Of a DNA stretch of 64,000 nt, positions 1 to 9,880 are shown one piece after another. The notes beneath the pieces are model-generated. The model worked only from the letters and a program-made list of their open reading frames with translations, searched no databases and was not told where the DNA came from. This DNA is from Sergeia podlipaevii (Eukaryota > Euglenozoa > Kinetoplastea > Trypanosomatida > Trypanosomatidae): positions 1 to 64,000 of the forward strand of contig JASANZ010002180.1 in the NCBI GenBank assembly GCA_030849805.1. The letters run 5' to 3'. The position numbers and the translations under genes were made by a program. Each line of letters starts with the position of its first letter. Within the stretch, counting starts at the first letter, position 1.

Positions 1-37
1 CCCCCCACAGCCTCCAGTAGGTGCGGCGGCAGAATAA

Positions 38-610
38 CTACCTCGCACGTTGTGACGCAACCGTCTTCACACCGCGCACGCCACCGCCCGCCGCGACACC
101 GCCACTAGCTCTTGATCTATTAAATTCCTTGCTTGCGTGCAGCGCGGCCTCCCTCGTAAGTCGGTCCCGCACGGACATGAGCACGACACCCAGAAGGTTC
201 TTCCCGCTTCCATCGCCTGCATCGCCCCAGAAGTCGTCTATCGGGGTGTGATCCACTAACGTCTTAAACTCCGTCTCCAGCAGCACCTTTCGAGCACTCT
301 CATTCTGCTTGAACTTAAAGTAGTTGCCCAGCAGCATGACGTCAATCTTTACCCGGTTCCAGTCCTCCCTCTGCAGGCCTCTTTCCTCTGCATCCTTCAC
401 TATTCTCTCCAGCTCCCACATCGAGACCGCTTTGTGAAGTTGCGGCTCAACTGGGGTGTCCTTGAATCTCTCACAAAGAAAAAAATGATGCAAAGAGGGG
501 TACTGGCGGTGACGCACGACGAGAGGGTGAGTAGAAAGCGGGCTCAAAGCACCGTAGTTAGCGTCGTGCACATCATGAAAGCGGACGACTGCATGTTTAG
601 ACTTGGCCAT
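38..610 (-). CDS. NADAR (YbiA/DUF1768-fold) protein
   Basis: A 190-aa protein of the NADAR superfamily, whose members cleave N-glycosidic bonds of ADP-ribose or riboflavin-pathway intermediates (YbiA) or remove ADP-ribose from nucleic acid. The C-terminal half is diagnostic: a W-x(5)-D-V-M segment, KF(K/Q)QN near residue 98, LLETEFKTLVDHTP, then DDFWGDAGDGSGKN and LGVVLMSVRDRL (about residues 108-153). The N-terminal half is more diverged. Where E. coli YbiA, as I remember it, has a catalytic Glu in PTSEHYFQ, this protein has PSLHHFF (residues 38-44), putting His or Leu at that site, so activity may be altered or lost. The tail is Gly/Ala/Arg-rich and low complexity. It is the last gene of the minus-strand unit in this window. 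The start at 610 is the first ATG and is preceded (on the minus strand) by a pyrimidine tract at 785-826. Family assignment is firm; substrate is unknown. Confidence 0.85.
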   Translation of the reverse strand: MAKSKHAVVRFHDVHDANYGALSPLSTHPLVVRHRQYPSLHHFFLCERFKDTPVEPQLHKAVSMWELERIVKDAEERGLQREDWNRVKIDVMLLGNYFKFKQNESARKVLLETEFKTLVDHTPIDDFWGDAGDGSGKNLLGVVLMSVRDRLTREAALHASKEFNRSRASGGVAAGGGVRGVKTVASQRAR

Positions 611-1412
611 TTCCTTCTACTCTCTCTTCCCCTATATATATATATATGTGTATGTAAAGGAAATGTGACACTTTTGCTCCTGTGTTGGCTATCCTATAAA
701 AGAACTGAAGGCTCGAACGGTGCACAAACAGGTGTTGCAATCTGTTGTTTGCTCAATGTATATGTAGACGTTTTATCAAAGCAATAAAAGAAAAAAAAAT
801 GGTAATGGAGAAGAGAAGAAAGGAATGTGAGCGTAATGGAGGCGCTTCTTGCCTGCGCTCAAGACAGATGCATACAAAAGTCGTACACACTTCTTGACAC
901 CCCAACTATAGCCCACCTTGCTCTCAGCGAATTGCGTGAAAAGGTAAAAGCTAAACAGTTTTCACCTGGTTGGAGAGCACCACAGTGTCACTGTATGCTT
1001 TTTTAAAATTATTTTTGGTTCTTCGTCACAAAAGGTTTCTTCAGAAATAAAAGTGTGCTCAGCACACATCCACAACACCAGTTGTAGAACCTTCTCCTCC
1101 ACCTCCTCCACTCGCATAAAACCGCATAAAATGGTAAATAATAATTGACTAAAAAGAAAGAAGGAGCGAACGAGAGAGAGAGAAAAAGCACACATCACAT
1201 CAAGAAGAGAGAGAGAGACATATCATCAGAGTCACTGATTTTTTTTTAAAGAAAAAGCAGCGGTTTGTCTGTTCAGTAACTGTAATGAGGGGTTTACAGA
1301 AAAAAAATTGAATGAATGAATTTTCACCCGCCTTCTCTCTCCTCCTTCATCTTCCTTCTCTCTGTCTCTCACGCGCTTCAACTTCATGCAAAACACGATG
1401 TCAGTGTTTCTC
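611..1412. other. Intergenic region, trans-splicing signals only
   Basis: No convincing gene. Purine runs on the + strand at 785-826, 1151-1190 and 1201-1220 are pyrimidine tracts on the transcribed strand and are the likely trans-splicing/polyadenylation signals between proteasome beta-6 and the NADAR gene. A short (AT)n run lies at about 633-648. Confidence 0.6.
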
Positions 1413-2156
1413 TTAGTCCTTACGCAGCGGGAACACCTCCGTGCGCACCCCCTGGGCAGTAATAATGTTGAACACTACGGAATCGCCAGTGAAGATGTCA
1501 CGCTCTGCGGCTCCCGTGAAGGCATTCTTGAGAATGTTCAGTGTCTCCTGCTCCGACATCTCTGGCGGGGTCTGACCGATCATGTGCTCGCGTTTCAGCA
1601 GGCAATCCAGCAGGGGCTCCACGAAGACCGCGGCGCTACCGCGAGTGCCGTAGCGGAAAGGCTCCGTAGAACCCACGGCATCGTAGCTGTAGCACACACC
1701 CTTGCCCTCCTCATCCAGGCCCACGATCATGTTGAAGGTGTAGTACGGGAAGAAGCGGCGCTGGTAGAGCAGCGTGGTCATGAGCTGCGCGATGGCGTTA
1801 GTGGATGGAACACGGCCGCCGTTATTGTGCTGATACCACTTGATGCGGTACTTGATTATTTGCTGAAGCTGAAGCCTGTCTGCCTGCATGCCATTGCTGG
1901 CCATGTAGGTCCTATCGGTAAGCTTGAAGATCTTGCTGTCGTCGTTCCTGGTGTGGATGCAGAAGTCCCCGTTCAAGCGAGTGTCTCCTGCAAGCACCAC
2001 AAAGTCCTTGCCGGCAATAGCGGCAGTGGTGCCGCCATTGTCTGTGTAGGGGCTCCAATTCTGCTGCTTGGCGCCTTGCTTCGGAAGCGTCAGCACAGAG
2101 GCTGCAAGCTTCTTGGGGTAGTAGTTGTGGCCGTACTCTGCGTGATCCTCAATCAT
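1413..2156 (-). CDS. PSMB1 (beta6): 20S proteasome beta-6 subunit
   Basis: A 247-aa subunit of the 20S proteasome core. It matches the beta-6 type (human PSMB1): [52 protein letters not shown], the [14 protein letters not shown] segment, [12 protein letters not shown] and the C-terminal EVFPLRKD all occur in family order. Beta-6 is one of the non-catalytic beta subunits, so no active N-terminal threonine is expected; its role is structural within the beta ring. Length is normal for the family with a short N-terminal extension. The start at 2156 is the first ATG after a pyrimidine tract on the minus strand at 2279-2298. It lies between the NADAR gene (downstream) and a small membrane protein gene (upstream). 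Confidence 0.96.
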   Translation of the reverse strand: MIEDHAEYGHNYYPKKLAASVLTLPKQGAKQQNWSPYTDNGGTTAAIAGKDFVVLAGDTRLNGDFCIHTRNDDSKIFKLTDRTYMASNGMQADRLQLQQIIKYRIKWYQHNNGGRVPSTNAIAQLMTTLLYQRRFFPYYTFNMIVGLDEEGKGVCYSYDAVGSTEPFRYGTRGSAAVFVEPLLDCLLKREHMIGQTPPEMSEQETLNILKNAFTGAAERDIFTGDSVVFNIITAQGVRTEVFPLRKD

Positions 2157-2981
2157 GTTTCTTCCTTTCTTTTCAAAGTATAGGTGTGTGTAGTTGATGT
2201 TGTGGTATGCGTCTCACTTGGTGCTTTCTCGCCTCTCCTGGTTGCTTTCCTTCTTCTGTCTATCTGTGCTGGTTGATTTCAAAAAAGAGAAAAAAGATAG
2301 CAGTTCTTAGATAAAATCCGCTGTGTATAAATCGAGAGCTTCGCTAAAGCAATAATAATAATAATAAGATAAGAGAGTGTGTGTTTGTGTGTGAAGGTGC
2401 CAACAAAAGGTTTCCACTGAATGTATGTACTGACTGATATACTACTCTTATGTGATATAATCAGGTGCAAAGGTAAACGACAAAAAAAAATGCAACTAAT
2501 AGATATTTTTTTTTAAAAGAGAGAGAGAGAGAGAGGGGGGGGGGAAATAGGGGAAAGAAATAAAGTAAAGGAATATGAAGAAAAGAGAATTAGTACGCGT
2601 TTGTAAAAGGAACATCGCTTTCTCAATGCATAAACACATATATATATTTATTCTTTGATGATGATGACGATGATGACGACGACAATTATCATTCCTTTCA
2701 TTTCCTTCCCACTGGCATTGGTTACTATGGCACTCTACTTTACTCCGGGAAGCATCGATTGCGGCACCAGCAGCCGCCATCACAAGCTCTCAACCTCCAC
2801 TTCACTTTCAGCTATCTGACCATTTTGCGGACAGAAGGAAAAATATCATTTAAAATAAAATGGTTCTGCTACTGCTATAGATGAGTGCGCAGTACACAGC
2901 ACTGTTTATCTCTTGTATATGCTGAGCATATCATACTAAAAGGAGGTGGGGATAAGGGAGTGCCCCCCTCTCTCTCTCTCT
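2157..2981. other. Intergenic region with (GA)n/G-run tract
   Basis: No coding gene supported. A purine tract at 2279-2298 (pyrimidine on the transcribed strand) is the probable trans-splicing signal for proteasome beta-6. A second tract at 2515-2551 is (GA)n followed by a G run. A GATGAT-type trinucleotide run lies at about 2656-2685. Confidence 0.55.
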
Positions 2982-3299
2982 CTACATTCTGCTTCGCTTC
3001 AACAAGCGGTTGACTGCTGCTGCCTCCTCCTCCTTTGCCTTCACGCGTTCCCTATAGTGTGCTCGTGCCGCCTCGCACGCTGCACACGTGTCCCCACGCG
3101 CAGAGATGCGCCGAAGCTGTTGGTACACCTCAAAAGCTAGTAGAGCTAAGAAGGTTGTAGCGGAGAGGGCCCACATGCTGTAGTTCTGAGAGCCCTCGTG
3201 AAATCCAAAGTCACGCGTATTAAATATTTCCCACGGCCGCTCGCGGGGTCTACGTCCTTTCGGTAAACGCACTAACCAGCGCCGCGTGTTGCGAAGCAT
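2982..3299 (-). CDS. Small conserved-looking single-pass membrane protein, possibly mitochondrial
   Basis: A 105-aa protein read from MLRNTRRW. The open frame extends further upstream, but that part is encoded by the pyrimidine/purine tract of the spacer (an ERER-KKK run), so the ATG at 3299 is the better start. The N-terminus is very basic (RNTRRW..RLPKGRRPRERPW), consistent with a mitochondrial presequence or inner-membrane protein. It is followed by one hydrophobic segment (about YSMWALSATTFLALLAFEVY) and a charged, helical C-terminus with a CAAC pair. The layout resembles small accessory subunits of mitochondrial complexes, but I do not recognise the family. Confidence 0.7.
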   Translation of the reverse strand: MLRNTRRWLVRLPKGRRPRERPWEIFNTRDFGFHEGSQNYSMWALSATTFLALLAFEVYQQLRRISARGDTCAACEAARAHYRERVKAKEEEAAAVNRLLKRSRM

Positions 3300-3833
3300 G
3301 TCGCCGTTGATTGCAGTTTCTAACAATTTTTTTTTTTCTCTCTCTCTCTCCCCTTTCTTTCTGTGGATGTTTCCTCGACTTCTCCACCCCTCTTGGCAAT
3401 GAAACAATAAAAAAACAGAAAGGAGAGGACGACGACTAATGCGGCAACCCAGCAGAGGCTACCCACGGCGATAATGCACAATAAATGAGTACGTATGTGT
3501 GTATGCGTTTAGTGAATAGAGCTCAAGTAATAGTGCTCTATACTTTTTTTCTCTTTTGTCTCCACTTGGTATTATTGCTCTATCAAAATCATTTTTTTAA
3601 AAAAAAAATAAGAGAAGAGTATGCACATAGAAGAAAGAAGGAAAGAAATAGAGTAGCACTCAGTATGACACGTAACAACAACAAAAAAACGCTAGCATTG
3701 TTGCCCATTAAAGATAAGAAAAATAGCAGAAATCCGTTCATGTGCATGTGCGTGTGTAGAAGGAAAGAGATGCAGACTTAGAAGTTAGTTGTATATGACT
3801 CTCTCACAGCTGCGCATACTAAACCATCAGGTC
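3300..3833. other. Intergenic region
   Basis: No gene supported. It holds a T/CT run at about 3328-3358, an A/G-rich tract at 3405-3430 (pyrimidine on the transcribed strand, candidate splice signal for the small membrane protein) and long A runs near 3596-3612. Confidence 0.5.
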
Positions 3834-5198
3834 CTAAAGAGAATTGTAAAAAGGGATGGAGCTGGTAAAAAGATGAAGCAGGGCTGGGTCCGCCATCATG
3901 CGCTCACAAGCACGCCTTACTGCCCCATTCGTGCTGCGCTTCTCAAATACCATGAGCGTGCGCTCCTCAAACTGAAGTGGTGTAAATAGTGGGCTGCTGC
4001 TGCTACTGGCATGTGCGGGGAGCCTCGTGCAGGGCTGCGAAGGTCGCTTTGGATTAAAAAATAGGACGTCCTCAAGCGGGTCTCTCTGCCCCTTGCCCTG
4101 GTTGATCACCACCACCTCCACCGTGAAAGCTTCAGCGCTCACCGGTAGGGACGCGTGGGCGTGCGCGCACACCTGCGCGTGCCAGTCAATCTTACTTATC
4201 TCTTTCGTCTTGGCAATGTCAAGAGAAGAAGTAAAAGCGGTGCGGTAGATGTCCCGACACCGCAATCTATGAATGAGCCGACGTGCGGGCTCCAGCTCCG
4301 GCTCGCTGCTGCTTTCGATGCCTTCCAGCACCCAGTCGCCCAGCTTCCCAAAGAGCACATCGTCCTGTGCGCACTCCAAAAGTGTGTGGCTACCAATTTT
4401 ATAATGCGGAGCAGCCAGAAAGAGAATATCACCAATCATGTGGCCAATGGCCTTGGTAACTTGGTGCTGGTACACGTTCTTGTGCAGCTTCGAGCGGAGA
4501 GTAAAGAGCTCCCGCAGTGAGAGGGCAAGTTTCTGCTCGAATGCCACTTGCCACTGCCCACCTTCGCACACTAGACGTGCAGAGTTGAAAATGCGATTCA
4601 CGCGCACATCGACAGTCGGCTTGCCGAAACAGCAGATGGAGTCCCGAATGAAGTAGTCAAGTCGGTCCACATCCACGCCGTTGCGCTTGTTGCTGATGAT
4701 CTCGCCGTACGTGATTTCAGAGCCCGTGCGACCACGCATGAGACCCACCACCACATCCACCTGATCCTGTGGAATGAGTGAGCCCAAAATACGTCTTGCT
4801 ATCTTCTCTGACATCTCTTCGTGGTTAAAGGCGATGCCACAGCGCTCAGCAATAACATCCTCAAAGAGATGTGAGAAGGGCCCGTGGCCCACGTCATGCA
4901 GGAGGCCCGCAAGCATGCCAGTGACGATGTCCTCCTCTGCAATGCCCAAGTCAGGCTGGTTGCGCTGGAAGTTGTTCAGCAAAGTTCTCGCCATGTGTGC
5001 GACGCCGATGCTGTGTTCAAAGCGAGTGTGCACAGCGCCTGGATAAAGAAAGAATGAGGCACCGAGCTGGTGCAGGCTGCGCAGTCTCTGAAAGGCTGGC
5101 GTGTCAATAGCGGACACAACAATAGGGGGGAGCGTGATGTGCTCATAGACACGATCTAATATGGTCAAGTCGCGTGCGCGCTGCTTGCGAAGCATCAT
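3834..5198 (-). CDS. SAMHD1-like HD-domain phosphohydrolase (no SAM domain)
   Basis: A 454-aa HD-superfamily enzyme close to the catalytic domain of SAMHD1/dGTPases, which hydrolyse dNTPs to nucleosides and triphosphate. Metal-binding HD residues are visible in order: RFEHSIGVAH (His62), LLHDVGHGPFSHLF (His101-Asp102, with His105 and His110 corresponding to catalytic histidines) and VDVDRLDYFIRD (Asp181). The DTPAFQRLRSLHQLGASFFLYPGA block is also typical. It begins directly with the HD domain; the N-terminal SAM domain of the animal protein is absent. The C-terminal 100 residues are diverged. A role in dNTP pool control is inferred from the family. Two adjacent ATGs open the frame; either could be used. 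Confidence 0.92.
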   Translation of the reverse strand: MMLRKQRARDLTILDRVYEHITLPPIVVSAIDTPAFQRLRSLHQLGASFFLYPGAVHTRFEHSIGVAHMARTLLNNFQRNQPDLGIAEEDIVTGMLAGLLHDVGHGPFSHLFEDVIAERCGIAFNHEEMSEKIARRILGSLIPQDQVDVVVGLMRGRTGSEITYGEIISNKRNGVDVDRLDYFIRDSICCFGKPTVDVRVNRIFNSARLVCEGGQWQVAFEQKLALSLRELFTLRSKLHKNVYQHQVTKAIGHMIGDILFLAAPHYKIGSHTLLECAQDDVLFGKLGDWVLEGIESSSEPELEPARRLIHRLRCRDIYRTAFTSSLDIAKTKEISKIDWHAQVCAHAHASLPVSAEAFTVEVVVINQGKGQRDPLEDVLFFNPKRPSQPCTRLPAHASSSSSPLFTPLQFEERTLMVFEKRSTNGAVRRACERMMADPALLHLFTSSIPFYNSL

Positions 5199-6087
5199 CT
5201 CTTTCTATGTAGCAACTCTATATATGTATATATTTATGATGTTTGCAGGTAAAAAAAAATACCTTCTCTATCTTTTTTTGTCTGTCTGTCAGTCTGCACG
5301 CAAGTGTGTGCGTGTAATGTTGTTGTTTCAGTAAAAGTATGAAAAAGTTAAATGTGGGTGTGTGTGTGTGTGTGTAGCTGTGTGTGATCCTTAAAGAAAA
5401 TTGTTATGCCCACGCTTATTTTTTTTTTTACAGCAATTGATTATATATTTAAAAAAAAAAAATAGAAAGATATAGTGTAAGATAAAAAAAATGAAAGTAA
5501 ATTTCATCTTTACAGCAATGAATAAAAAAATGGTCAACAGAGAAAAAACTGTTTCTTTTTCAGTCTTTTTCCCCACCTGCGCTCGTGAGTGTGAGCACAC
5601 TTCTGCTGAAAAGAGAGCAACAATAATTTTAAGAAAATCAACGCTTAATGTATCTTGCTACTCACTCAGACACACACGCATACCATAATGGAGGATGCCA
5701 TTATCAGTCTGATACGCACATATGCAAGCAGTCTGGTGCATGGCCCAACAGCAGTGTGCTAGTCACGCCACAGTCCCCCTTGCCCGATGCATCCCTCCTT
5801 CTCTTGGCTGCATACAACTTACGTTAGTTACCCGAGTGAAAAAGTTATTAAAAGTAACACTAAGTAATTTAGGAAGAATAAAGATATTGGCAAACAGAAA
5901 CCACAAATATCAACAACATGCGCACACACCAAACATCACTCACACACAAAGAGGAGAAGCAGTACGACTTCCTCTCTCTTTTTCTTTCTTCTGCTCACAA
6001 ATCAAGCGTACGCACTTCAGCAGAAAACAGAGAGAAAAAATGAAAGAGAAAGAAAGTAAAGAAAAATTTATGTGCTTTCCAAAGCCC
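5199..6087. other. Intergenic region
   Basis: AT-rich spacer with a (GT)n stretch at about 5352-5375, A runs at 5251-5260 and 5451-5462, and a CACACA-rich stretch around 5920-5950. A 166-codon + strand frame at 5722-6222 is low complexity, overlaps TRM112 and is not credible. No gene seen. Confidence 0.5.
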
Positions 6088-6462
6088 TCACTTATTCTCC
6101 AAGACAAAGTTGGGAATAAACTCGTTCACAGCGTACGTGGCGCCACAGCCATCGCACTTGAGCTCACCATTCTTGATCGCTATCTGGTTCATGGCAAAGT
6201 GGACACTCTGCAACACCTGTGACTCGTCAGAGAGATCGGCGCCTTCAAGCGTATCAGGCAGCTGCTTATCCAGCCCGGCGTGCTTCTCAGCGAGAGATCT
6301 GTAGGCAGCTAGGAGGTAACCATAATCTACCCGAGCAAGCATGCGACGCGTGAACTCGGCGTCGAACTCGACAGGAATGACGTCAATATCCGTGGCGGAG
6401 ACTTCTAATGGAAAGGACTCGCACTTGAGGCAGGCCAAAAAGTTTTGAGTCAGAAGCCGCAT
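6088..6462 (-). CDS. TRM112: TRM112 methyltransferase activator
   Basis: A 124-aa TRM112 protein, the zinc-binding small subunit that stabilises several SAM-dependent methyltransferases acting on tRNA, rRNA and translation termination factors. It begins with the typical MRLLTQNFLACLKC, carries FPL and a mid-region LL..Y..L pattern, and ends with CDGCGATYAVNEFIPNFVLEN, matching the family's Zn-ribbon (C-x2-C near residue 11 and CxxC near the C-terminus) and the 'I.PN.LL' ending. Length equals the family norm. A pyrimidine tract on the minus strand at 6521-6577 lies about 60 bases upstream of the start codon. Confidence 0.95.
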   Translation of the reverse strand: MRLLTQNFLACLKCESFPLEVSATDIDVIPVEFDAEFTRRMLARVDYGYLLAAYRSLAEKHAGLDKQLPDTLEGADLSDESQVLQSVHFAMNQIAIKNGELKCDGCGATYAVNEFIPNFVLENK

Positions 6463-6913
6463 GTGTGAGGTGTGTGTAGGTGCGTATGTATATATATGTT
6501 TTGTGTGTGAAGCAACTAACTAGAGAAAACCGAAAGAAGTGAAAAGGAGGTTCAAGAGGAATATAAAAAGAAAGAATCAACATTTTTTTAAAAAAGGATG
6601 TGATGTTATTGCTGTTGAATAGCGTGTCCTGACGGCACTCTCAGATATATAATGAAAGGGGGATACATAGATAGATGTATCCAAATCCGTGGTGCACGAC
6701 GAAGTGGAAAAAGGAGACTACTTTACAGTAGTACTTGGCAATATATACACTGAGTGTAAACCTCTTTTAGAGCACTGCTCAGGTGAACTGGAATCGCAAA
6801 ATAGTACAGGGCACTAAAATATACAGAATGAGAGGGGCAAGTGACCGCAAAAAAATAGATAAATAGATAAAATAAAAGTAAAGTAAAAGGTTTTTTTTAA
6901 AAAAAAAATAAAC
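6463..6913. other. Intergenic region
   Basis: Contains the purine tract 6521-6577 (trans-splicing signal for TRM112) and an A-rich tract at about 6850-6910 downstream of the kinesin stop codon. No gene seen. Confidence 0.55.
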
Positions 6914-9301
6914 TTAGAAATTCGCAGCACCGCCAGTTGGTCTAAACCCATACTTACCCCCGCTACCACCGTTGATGGCACCAGAGCCCGCAGGAGTTAT
7001 GCTGTGGGTGTCAGGTAGTTGGTCCAGCAGCGCCAGAACACTGCCTGCACCTCCCGCAGGGCTGTCTGACAACGGGGATGGCGATGGCATCGCCACTGAG
7101 GTCTGCCGCTCTGCACCACCACTGCCACCACTACGTGGAATCTGCGAAGGAGATGAGATGGAGTGGAGAGATAAAGATGGCAGGCGCACATGATCCAAAG
7201 GATTTGACGCCTTCTGTCGCTGCAGCTGAGGTGGCTCATGTCTCCCAGCATAGGTCACGCTGCCACATCGATCCCGCAGGTCCAAGTTGGCATTGTTGCC
7301 TCTTGCTGCTGCGTGTCCACTGACATCATTCACGCATCCCGCGTGAGGGGCAGAGTGGGGCTTTCGGGGAGTGTCCCCAGGCACTAGAGAAAGTGCACAC
7401 ATAGCACCAGCGCCGCGGCTCTTCTTCGCGAGTTCCGCCTTACTAGCAGCATTTGCCAAAGGCGGAGCACTGCCGCTGGTCTCTCCTCTTCCTTCCACTC
7501 GTTGTAGGCCATACACTGGACGCTGAACAGCCACAGCTGATGTGGTGATAGTGCCTTGGCGTGAGAGCAGCAGGTGCTGCAGCTGCCGCATGATCACCTC
7601 TTCCGTCAGCACCTCCGCCTCCCCGTCATCACTCCGATCTTCACTCGGCAGCTCCAGGCACCGTCGCATAAGTGCATTCTCGTGCCTTAACCGCCGCACC
7701 GCCCTCTGCAGGTCATGCATCTTCTGCTCCTGAAGATCTACGCGCTGCGTCTGGCGGGTAGTAATGTGGCGCGCGCGCTGGGCATAGTGAATAGTGCGCA
7801 GAGACTCCTCAACAAACCGCAGCGCTGGTGTGACACACGCCACAAGTAGCGTGCGGCAGTTGCCTCCAAGGCAGTCCATGAGAAGCTGGGTGAGAATACT
7901 GGATCGATACGGAATGTACTCTGGTCCTGCACTGCCTTTTCCATTCGTGCTAGCCTGCTGCTGCTGCTGCTGTTTCTCTGAAAGCTTTTCAATCACGTTG
8001 CCTAAAGCAAAGAGGGACTTGTTAATCGACTTGGTCTCCTCCCCAGAGCTGCCTGTTTCCTTGAGACGTTCAGAGCCCGCCAGATCTACAAAGGTGACCT
8101 TCCCATACCGCTGTGGCGCTCCTTCCGCCGCACGTGTCTCTACATATATTGTGAAGAGGGTGTGAGACCGACTGCTGTCTGCATTCAGCAAGTGGCTATC
8201 CACGTGCCGGTTTGCCTGGCCCTCCCTCAGCACACAAAGCAGATCCTCCTCAGAGGTGCACTCGACAATCATTGAGTCCTCTACGAAGAATTGCTGCGCA
8301 GCTGCAGACCAACGGCACTTGAGACCGCTGCTTCCGCTCAGCAGGTCGCGCAAAGTCTCGTTGTATAATTCCAAGTAAGATGCCCTCACCACCACACCAC
8401 TGCCACAGGAACTCCCCTGCTGCTGGAGAAGACGCTTGGCGATGTAACGGGCCGCGCGGTACTGCAGCCCATCCTCCGCCACGAGTCCCCCTGGAAGGTT
8501 GCCTTGTGCACTTATTGGTGCCCCTGCGGGACTCATCGAGGAGACAGCGACAGAGGGCGGCAGTGGGGTGGCGGGGGCATCCTGTGTCTCCTTCGGCTGT
8601 TCATTCTTCTTCTTGCTGAAGCCCTGAGACCCCTTGGGGGCGTCCTTTGCCTTCCCACGACCCTCCCGCAGCGCCTTCACTCTTTTTTCTTCTTTAGCCG
8701 CTGCTGCCTCCTTCTCTCTGCTTTCCTTCTCTGCCGCCGCAAGTGCCGCGGCGGTGGCAGCCGCATCTTTCTCTGCCTGCTTCTGCTGTTCCACATATTC
8801 GGCTGCAGCATCGGTTGTCAGCGTCCTGCCGCTCATTGTAAAGGTCTTCCCGCTGCCGGTCATACCGAAGCACATCACCGTCGCCGCTTTACCTTCGAAG
8901 GCGTCGTCACAGTAACTAGAAACGCCTAAATCATCAAAGGTGTCTTGCTGCGTGGCAGTAGGGCCAAGACATAGGTCAAACTGGAAGTCCCGCACAGTGC
9001 ACTCCTGGCGGTGTCCGGTCCATCCTTCTGCGGTAGCACCGCCGCCTACATGACGTACTTCCTTCCCTAAAGATGGCTGCCTGCTGGGCAATATGACACG
9101 CACCTCGCGTCCCTCCTTCACTTTCGGACTGCTACCGCTGCTGTTCAGCAATTGGATAGCTCCGGCAGTGGCCCCACTCGAGGCGGCGGCGAAGAACGAG
9201 GCGTCTTCCTCTTCGTGTGGGAGAAGGGGGCGGATGCGTAGCGCCGCCACTACACGCCCAGCAAATTCACGAGTGAGGGGAGGCGCCGAGGAGGAGGCCA
9301 T
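6914..9301 (-). CDS. Kinesin with N-terminal motor and long low-complexity insert in the motor
   Basis: A 795-aa kinesin-family microtubule motor. Motor motifs in order: VVAALRIRPLLPHE (18-30), P-loop GMTGSGKT (146-153), LYNETLRDLL (312-321), switch I NADSSRSH (373-380), switch II DLAGSE (406-411), SINKSLFALGNVI, and YRSSILTQLLMDCLGGN. Between TMSG (157) and GLQYRAARYI (278) sits an insert of about 120 residues rich in Ala, Glu and Lys, where most kinesins have the short loop-5 region. A polyQ run follows INKSLFALGNVIEKLSEK. After the motor there is a short coiled-coil (QEQKMHDLQRAVRRLRHEN) and a Ser/Gly/Pro-rich tail, so it is probably not a long processive dimer. The subfamily is not assigned. 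A minus-strand pyrimidine tract at 9371-9397 precedes the start. Confidence 0.95.
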   Translation of the reverse strand: MASSSAPPLTREFAGRVVAALRIRPLLPHEEEDASFFAAASSGATAGAIQLLNSSGSSPKVKEGREVRVILPSRQPSLGKEVRHVGGGATAEGWTGHRQECTVRDFQFDLCLGPTATQQDTFDDLGVSSYCDDAFEGKAATVMCFGMTGSGKTFTMSGRTLTTDAAAEYVEQQKQAEKDAAATAAALAAAEKESREKEAAAAKEEKRVKALREGRGKAKDAPKGSQGFSKKKNEQPKETQDAPATPLPPSVAVSSMSPAGAPISAQGNLPGGLVAEDGLQYRAARYIAKRLLQQQGSSCGSGVVVRASYLELYNETLRDLLSGSSGLKCRWSAAAQQFFVEDSMIVECTSEEDLLCVLREGQANRHVDSHLLNADSSRSHTLFTIYVETRAAEGAPQRYGKVTFVDLAGSERLKETGSSGEETKSINKSLFALGNVIEKLSEKQQQQQQASTNGKGSAGPEYIPYRSSILTQLLMDCLGGNCRTLLVACVTPALRFVEESLRTIHYAQRARHITTRQTQRVDLQEQKMHDLQRAVRRLRHENALMRRCLELPSEDRSDDGEAEVLTEEVIMRQLQHLLLSRQGTITTSAVAVQRPVYGLQRVEGRGETSGSAPPLANAASKAELAKKSRGAGAMCALSLVPGDTPRKPHSAPHAGCVNDVSGHAAARGNNANLDLRDRCGSVTYAGRHEPPQLQRQKASNPLDHVRLPSLSLHSISSPSQIPRSGGSGGAERQTSVAMPSPSPLSDSPAGGAGSVLALLDQLPDTHSITPAGSGAINGGSGGKYGFRPTGGAANF

Positions 9302-9880
9302 TGCCGCCGCAGACTACTAAAACCCTTCGCGTGTGCAACTGTAAATGCATTGACATATATACAAACAAAACGAAAGAGAGAACAAAGAAAAAAAGGGGAT
9401 AAGTGCAAAACTCCAGTGCATTCGGTACTAAGTGATTTTCATAACTCACTTAAAATGTGCTCGTATATGTATATGTACATGTACATATGAGACAAGTATG
9501 CCTCCCAGCAGTAACATGAAGCAGCGCAAGGAAGACGAGGGCGAGGAGGACACTTGTGTCCCTCTGATAATGTTTTTTTTGTTGTTTTGCGTGCACCCCC
9601 GCACAGCAAGTCCTATGGCCGTCTCAGGCTTCTATTGGACAAAAAGCTTTAAAAAAAAAAAGGAGAGCACACAGACAAGTGCGCTGTAGCCGTTGTCCAC
9701 TATCTCCTTATCTTTTTTTTCTTTTTGGGGATTTGTTCTGTCTATAATACATATCTCCACCCAAATACGCCACCCTACATTTTCAACACAAACACACAGA
9801 GAAAGGAAGAAAGCAACATAATCAAAACCTAGTCACATTTATTCCATCTCTCTCTCTCTCCTCCTCCCTCGACGCAACCA
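9302..9880. other. Intergenic region
   Basis: Purine tract 9371-9397 is the likely splice signal for the kinesin. Also a short (ATGTAC)-rich palindromic stretch at 9460-9490, T runs at about 9570 and 9713-9726, and a CT-rich run at 9849-9870. No gene seen. Confidence 0.5.

Noticed and set aside
1386..2183. Long + strand open frame opposite proteasome beta-6
   Set aside because: It is the complement of a strongly conserved gene, with no family match and no independent start or splice context.
2496..2783. 95-codon minus frame with a His-rich stretch
   Set aside because: The His run is encoded by a GATGAT-type repeat and the tail by A/T runs; no conserved-looking segment.
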